This document shows positions 60,086 through 64,000 of a DNA stretch of 64,000 nt, piece by piece. Source of the stretch: an uncultured Amphritea sp. (GTDB lineage Bacteria; Pseudomonadota; Gammaproteobacteria; Pseudomonadales; Balneatricaceae). The notes under the pieces were generated by a model. The model saw nothing but the letters and a program-made list of their open reading frames with translations. It did not search any database and was not told the DNA's origin. Numbering within the stretch: the stretch's first letter is position 1; each line of letters starts with the position of its first letter. The DNA lies in the NCBI RefSeq assembly GCF_937127095.1, contig NZ_CAKZLP010000075.1, forward strand, positions 1 to 64,000, in the 5' to 3' direction. The translations under genes were made by a program, and so were the position numbers.

Positions 60086-61285
60086 ATGTTTGAACATTTA
60101 CACCCCCTGCCACAGGACCCGATTCTGTCAATGCTGGCGGACTACAGAGCAGACACACGCCCAAATAAGCTTGATCTCGGTATCGGAGTTTATAAGGATG
60201 AGCAGGGCAACACGCCGATCATGCGTGCAGTTAAAGAAGCGGAAAGCCGTTTATTAACCACCGAGCAGAGCAAAAGCTACACCGCCCCGGCCGGAACGCC
60301 TGCTTATAACCAGTTGGCGTCAGCCCTGGTGTTTGGCGCGGACCATCCGGCGCTCAAAGATCAGCGGATTGTCTCAGCACAAACCCCCGGGGGCTGCGGC
60401 GCACTGCGAATGGGGGCCGAGTTCCTCCGCGGCTGCAGCCAGGAGAGTCGCGTCTGGGTGAGTCTGCCAACCTGGGCTAACCATATCCCACTGCTGGCGG
60501 GTGCGGGTCTGGAAATAGCAGAATATCCCTATTATGACTACGCCACCAAAGGCATTCAGTTTGAAGCGATGCTAGAGGCACTGGAACAAGCCAGTGCAGG
60601 GGACTTTGTTCTGCTGCATGGTTGCTGCCACAACCCCAGCGGCGCAGACCTGAACCAGGAACAGTGGCATAAAGTGGCCGATCTAATGGCACGAAAAGGG
60701 CTGATCCCTTTCGTCGATATGGCTTATCAGGGGCTCGGCAATGGTCTCGAAGAGGATGCCTTCGGTGTGCGTTTGTTGGCGCAACGTTTTCCAGAGATGC
60801 TGGTGGCGACCTCCTGCTCGAAAAACTTCGGCCTCTATCGTGAACGAACCGGAACCCTGTTTATTGTTGCCGCCAACCGTGCTGAGGCGGAAACCGCAGG
60901 CAGCCAGCTGTTCAGCAAAATCCGCAGCCACTACTCCATGCCACCGGCACACGGCGCCGCTATTGTCGAAACCATCCTTTCTGATACGGCCCTGACAGCA
61001 TCCTGGGAGTGCGAACTGGCAGCGATGCGTGAGCGGATTCAGGGGCTGCGTCAGCAGTTGGTTGCCGCGATTACAGCGTCCGATATTGATGGCGACTTCG
61101 CCTTTATCCAACAGCAGCTGGGCATGTTCTCCTTCCTCGGGATCTCCCCGCAACAGGTAGACCAGCTACGACAGGACTACAGCATCTATATGATCAACTC
61201 CAGCCGGATGAATGTTGCCGGGCTGAATCAGGGCAGCATGGACTACTTTGTCTCGGCTCTGGCTGAGGTGTTAAGCGCCCGCTAG
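60086..61285 (+). CDS. aromatic amino acid aminotransferase (TyrB/AspC family)
   Basis: This 399-residue class I aminotransferase starts MFEHLHPLPQDPILSMLADY, with LDLGIGVYKDEQG typical of the AspC/TyrB group, CHNPSGADL with the PLP-binding Asn, and the Schiff-base lysine in SCSKNFGLYRERTG. The conserved Arg lies in the INSSRMNVAGL C-terminal motif. Together with the upstream oxidoreductase and the Lrp regulator it suggests degradation of Phe, Tyr or Trp. Confidence 0.92.
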   Translation: MFEHLHPLPQDPILSMLADYRADTRPNKLDLGIGVYKDEQGNTPIMRAVKEAESRLLTTEQSKSYTAPAGTPAYNQLASALVFGADHPALKDQRIVSAQTPGGCGALRMGAEFLRGCSQESRVWVSLPTWANHIPLLAGAGLEIAEYPYYDYATKGIQFEAMLEALEQASAGDFVLLHGCCHNPSGADLNQEQWHKVADLMARKGLIPFVDMAYQGLGNGLEEDAFGVRLLAQRFPEMLVATSCSKNFGLYRERTGTLFIVAANRAEAETAGSQLFSKIRSHYSMPPAHGAAIVETILSDTALTASWECELAAMRERIQGLRQQLVAAITASDIDGDFAFIQQQLGMFSFLGISPQQVDQLRQDYSIYMINSSRMNVAGLNQGSMDYFVSALAEVLSAR

Positions 61286-61347
61286 ATCCGACCGCTAAAA
61301 CCGACCGTTCAGGCAAACGGTTGTTGCTAAACACTGATCAAGAAAAC

Positions 61348-61378
61348 GCCCGGTAACAGATTCTGCTACCGGGCTTTT
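61348..61378 (+). terminator. terminator after aromatic aminotransferase gene
   Basis: GCCCGGTA (61348-61355) pairs with TACCGGGC (61367-61374) around 11 bases, with TTTT following. It also faces the end of hisF. Confidence 0.85.
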
Positions 61379-61406
61379 GTGGTTTCAGCTATCGACTGGG
61401 CTGATA

Positions 61407-62180
61407 TCAGAGGCGTACCTCGATGCCCCGCTCCCGCATATATTGTTTGGCTTCCGGGATGGTGTATTCATTGAAGTGGAAGATCGAGGCTGCCAGCACC
61501 GCATCCGCCTTACCTTCAATACAACCGGCCACCAGATGATCCAGATTGCCGACACCACCGGAGGCGATCACCGGCACATTAACCGCTTCACTGATCGCCC
61601 GGGTGACACCAAGATCATAGCCGTTTTTCACGCCATCCTGATCCATCGAGGTCAGCAGAATCTCACCGGCCCCCAACTTCACCATCTTCCTGGCCCACTC
61701 AACCGCATCAATACCGGTTGGCTTACGACCACCGTGGGTAAAGATCTCCCAGCGGTCCGTTTCGCCCGGCTGTGACACTTTCTTCGCATCAATCGCCACG
61801 ACGATGCACTGCGAACCAAACCGCTCAGCCGCTTCACGAACAAAGTCCGGGTTAAACACTGCAGCACTGTTGATCGACACCTTATCGGCACCGGCATTAA
61901 GCATGGTACGGATATCATCACAGGTGCGAATACCGCCACCCACGGTCAGTGGAATAAATACTTGTGAAGCCATTCGCTCAACCGTATGCACCATGGTATC
62001 CCGGCCTTCATGGGTCGCGGTAATATCCAGAAAGGTGATCTCATCGGCACCCTGCTCATCATAACGTTTCGCCACTTCTACCGGGTCTCCGGCATCGCGG
62101 ATATCGAGAAACTTAACCCCTTTTACAACGCGGCCGTTTTCTACATCCAGACAGGGGATAATACGTTTTGCCAGTGCCAT
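61407..62180 (-). CDS. hisF: imidazole glycerol phosphate synthase subunit HisF
   Basis: HisF is the cyclase half of the HisH-HisF complex in histidine biosynthesis. The 257-residue TIM barrel has the catalytic Asp11 in IPCLDVENGRVVKG, the second Asp in VAIDAKKV, the LTVGGGIRT phosphate loop and ASGGVGNLDHLV. It follows hisH by 103 bp. The hisA gene that normally lies between them is absent. Confidence 0.97.
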   Translation of the reverse strand: MALAKRIIPCLDVENGRVVKGVKFLDIRDAGDPVEVAKRYDEQGADEITFLDITATHEGRDTMVHTVERMASQVFIPLTVGGGIRTCDDIRTMLNAGADKVSINSAAVFNPDFVREAAERFGSQCIVVAIDAKKVSQPGETDRWEIFTHGGRKPTGIDAVEWARKMVKLGAGEILLTSMDQDGVKNGYDLGVTRAISEAVNVPVIASGGVGNLDHLVAGCIEGKADAVLAASIFHFNEYTIPEAKQYMRERGIEVRL

Positions 62181-62283
62181 GGTTTTTTACCTATAAAGAA
62201 CTCATATAAACATTAGACCGGGCTCCTTGACAGGGAATCCAGTGTAAAGACCACTCAGATCAGAGGACTTAGACCCGACCAGA

Positions 62284-62931
62284 TCAGGGTTTACCATCCC
62301 AGTTAAGGAAGTTTTTCAGCAACTGCAGCCCCACCGTATGGCTTTTTTCCGGGTGAAACTGGGTTGCGAAAACATTGTCCCGGGCAATCGCCACATCGAT
62401 ATCAACACCGTAGTGACAGTTCGCCGCCACCAGAGACTTATCCACCGCATCGACATAGTAACTGTGGACAAAGTAGAAACGGCTGCCATCGTCGATCCCA
62501 TGCCACAAGGGGTGATCAAATGTCTGATGCACTTCGTTCCAGCCCATGTGTGGCACTTTAAGACGCTCGCCATCGGTCTCTTTCAGGTTATCCCCAAAGA
62601 AACGCACGGTGCCATCAAAATGGCTCAGACAGTCGACACCACCGTTCTCTTCAGAACGCTGCATCAATGCCTGATAACCCACACAGATGCCCAGAAAGGG
62701 CTTACCAGACGCGATCGCCTCAGCGACCTCTTTATCCACACCCAGGCGACGAATCTCCGCCATACAATCGCGAATCGCGCCAACACCGGGCAGCAACACC
62801 CGGTCAGCGCTGCGCACTTTCTCCGGGTCGGCGGTCACCATCACCTCGACACCGGGCATCACATGCTCCAGCGCCTTGGCAACGGAGTGCAGGTTGCCCA
62901 TACCGTAATCGATCACTGCAACACTGCTCAT
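62284..62931 (-). CDS. hisH: imidazole glycerol phosphate synthase subunit HisH
   Basis: HisH is the glutaminase half of the complex and hands ammonia to HisF. The 215-residue protein has DYGMGNLHSVAKALEH at the start, the oxyanion strand PGVGAIRDCMAE, the catalytic Cys in FLGICVGYQALM and the His-Glu pair in TQFHPEKSH. It starts directly after hisB with no gap. Confidence 0.97.
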   Translation of the reverse strand: MSSVAVIDYGMGNLHSVAKALEHVMPGVEVMVTADPEKVRSADRVLLPGVGAIRDCMAEIRRLGVDKEVAEAIASGKPFLGICVGYQALMQRSEENGGVDCLSHFDGTVRFFGDNLKETDGERLKVPHMGWNEVHQTFDHPLWHGIDDGSRFYFVHSYYVDAVDKSLVAANCHYGVDIDVAIARDNVFATQFHPEKSHTVGLQLLKNFLNWDGKP

Positions 62932-63525
62932 TTACAGCGTTCCCTTAGTCGAAGGCATCTGATCAGCCGCGCGTTGATCAATCGTCAGCGCACCGCGCAA
63001 CGCCCGTCCAAACGCTTTAAAGATCGTTTCAGCCTGGTGGTGAGCGTTAAAGCCCTTCAGATTATCAATATGCAGCGTCACACCAGCGTGATTAACAAAG
63101 CCCTGGAAAAACTCCCAGAACAGCTGGGTATCAAACCGGCCGATACTGGCACGGGTGAACTCAACATTCATATCCAGACCCGGACGACCGGAAAAGTCTA
63201 TGACCACACGGGACAACGCTTCATCCAGCGGGCAGTAGGCGTGGCCGAAGCGCAGAATACCTTTTCTATCACCCACCGCCTGAGCAAACGCCTGCCCCAG
63301 GGTAATGCCAATATCTTCCACGGTGTGGTGATCATCGATGTGATTATCACCCTTGGCGACGATATCCATGTCGATCAGACCATGACGAGCGATCTGATCC
63401 AGCATGTGTTCAAGAAAAGGGACGCCGGTATCAGCATTGAGCTTACCGCTGCCATCCAGATTCACAGCAACGGTGATCTGGGTTTCCAGGGTATTACGGG
63501 TGACGGTGGCTTGCCGTTCAGCCAT
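62932..63525 (-). CDS. hisB: imidazoleglycerol-phosphate dehydratase
   Basis: This 197-residue enzyme is the dehydratase alone, without the phosphatase domain of E. coli HisB. It has the metal motifs FLEHMLDQIARHG, DDHHTVEDIGITLG and the C-terminal NAHHQAETIFKAFGRAL. It is the first gene of the hisB-hisH-hisF group. Confidence 0.97.
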   Translation of the reverse strand: MAERQATVTRNTLETQITVAVNLDGSGKLNADTGVPFLEHMLDQIARHGLIDMDIVAKGDNHIDDHHTVEDIGITLGQAFAQAVGDRKGILRFGHAYCPLDEALSRVVIDFSGRPGLDMNVEFTRASIGRFDTQLFWEFFQGFVNHAGVTLHIDNLKGFNAHHQAETIFKAFGRALRGALTIDQRAADQMPSTKGTL

Positions 63526-63832
63526 GATCTTCTCCGCGATCGGTTAACAGAACTATTTTCTACAAACGCGCCTTCTACAAACACATCGTAAAAACATTCA
63601 TAAAATAAGGCCGCCATTATACAACCAATAGCGTGCCAATGCGTAGCACCGGGCGCGATTAAGCTGGGCAAACAATATTCGCCAACTCACTGATTTCATT
63701 TACGGTTAATCTAGGGTGTGTAAAATCGTTCTGCTACTATGCTGTTATTAGCTTACAGATCCAGTGTCTGACACAGGTACTTATCATCTGTGCTTACATC
63801 TGTTTTATCGATACATGGTCCAAGGAGAAGAC
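63526..63832. other. divergent intergenic region between hisB and asmA-like gene
   Basis: On the minus strand TATAAT (63621-63616) is a plausible -10 box for hisB. On the plus strand TTTACG followed 16 bp later by TAAAAT (near 63701-63728) may serve the AsmA-like gene. I see no small gene. Confidence 0.45.
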
Positions 63833-64000
63833 ATGAAAACGCTATTGAAGATTTTTGGTGGCCTGGTTGCCCTGCTGCTGATAGTGGTTGTTGCAGGCGG
63901 GGTCCTGCTGGGGATGTTCTTTGATCCTAATGAATATAAGCCAGAGATAAAAAAGCTGGCGCTGGAGAAAGGCGGCGTGGAGCTGGAGATCGATGGTGAT
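63833..64000 (+). CDS. AsmA-family protein (N-terminal part only)
   Basis: Only the first 56 residues are in the window. AAGGAG precedes the ATG. The start KTLLKIFGGLVALLLIVVV is an uncleaved membrane anchor and DPNEYKPEIKKLALEKGG is the usual first conserved block of AsmA proteins, which work in outer-membrane assembly and lipid transport. Length and completeness cannot be judged. Confidence 0.82.
   Translation, partial: MKTLLKIFGGLVALLLIVVVAGGVLLGMFFDPNEYKPEIKKLALEKGGVELEIDGD

Noticed and set aside
1..64000. tRNA or rRNA genes, CRISPR arrays, insertion sequences or prophage.
   Set aside because: I saw no cloverleaf-type sequences, regular spacer repeats, transposase or integrase frames in the window.

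Overview
This window reads as chromosome of a marine gammaproteobacterium, probably an Oceanospirillaceae-type organism (Amphritea/Neptunomonas/Marinobacterium-like). That placement is inferred from gene content and order (ftsY-ftsE-ftsX-rpoH, rsmD and coaD-ferredoxin, a hisBHF cluster, oxyR-recG) and from protein character. I cannot name the genus.

Positions 1 to about 24,700 form an accessory metabolic block. It holds a complete set of coenzyme F420 biosynthesis genes (cofG at the left edge; cofH-cofD-cofC-cofE in one operon), an NADPH:F420 reductase, one F420-type luciferase-like (LLM) oxidoreductase and a GTP cyclohydrolase II. Interleaved with these is a reductive pyrimidine degradation set: two NCS1 permeases, dihydropyrimidinase, an M20 N-carbamoyl-beta-amino acid hydrolase, a beta-alanine-type aminotransferase and methylmalonate-semialdehyde dehydrogenase. 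A three-gene proton-translocating transhydrogenase (pntAa-pntAb-pntB) lies in the middle and could supply NADPH. No dihydropyrimidine dehydrogenase (PreTA/PydA type) and no rut genes are present here. The simplest reading is that the LLM enzyme uses F420H2 to reduce uracil or thymine to the dihydropyrimidine, so that F420 synthesis is part of the pyrimidine pathway.

A RutR-like TetR regulator ends the block at 23,964-24,617. I found seven good copies and two degenerate copies of a 16-bp palindrome, TTTACCA-NN-TGGTMAA. It resembles the E. coli RutR box as I remember it. The copies precede cofG, the cofH operon (two copies 33 bp apart), the carbamoyl hydrolase, the aminotransferase/LysR divergence, both permeases and the regulator itself. 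In most cases they overlap a plausible sigma-70 promoter. This ties F420 synthesis and pyrimidine breakdown into one predicted regulon and is the main discovery candidate.

From 24,700 onward the window is mostly ordinary core chromosome: trmB, thiG-thiS, a DUF423 protein, rpoH, ftsX-ftsE-ftsY, an M16-like protein, rsmD, then a short AT-rich insertion with a Rap1a-type protein between rsmD and the M48 lipoprotein/coaD region. It continues with coaD, ferredoxin, DUF501, a desuccinylase-like protein, recG, oxyR, an SDR protein, a polar amino acid ABC transporter, ppk, hemB, elbB, two c-di-GMP enzymes, LysR, an EamA permease, an Lrp-indolepyruvate oxidoreductase-aromatic aminotransferase module, hisF-hisH-hisB (no hisA between them) and the start of an AsmA-like gene. 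I saw no rRNA, tRNA, CRISPR array, complete insertion sequence or prophage.
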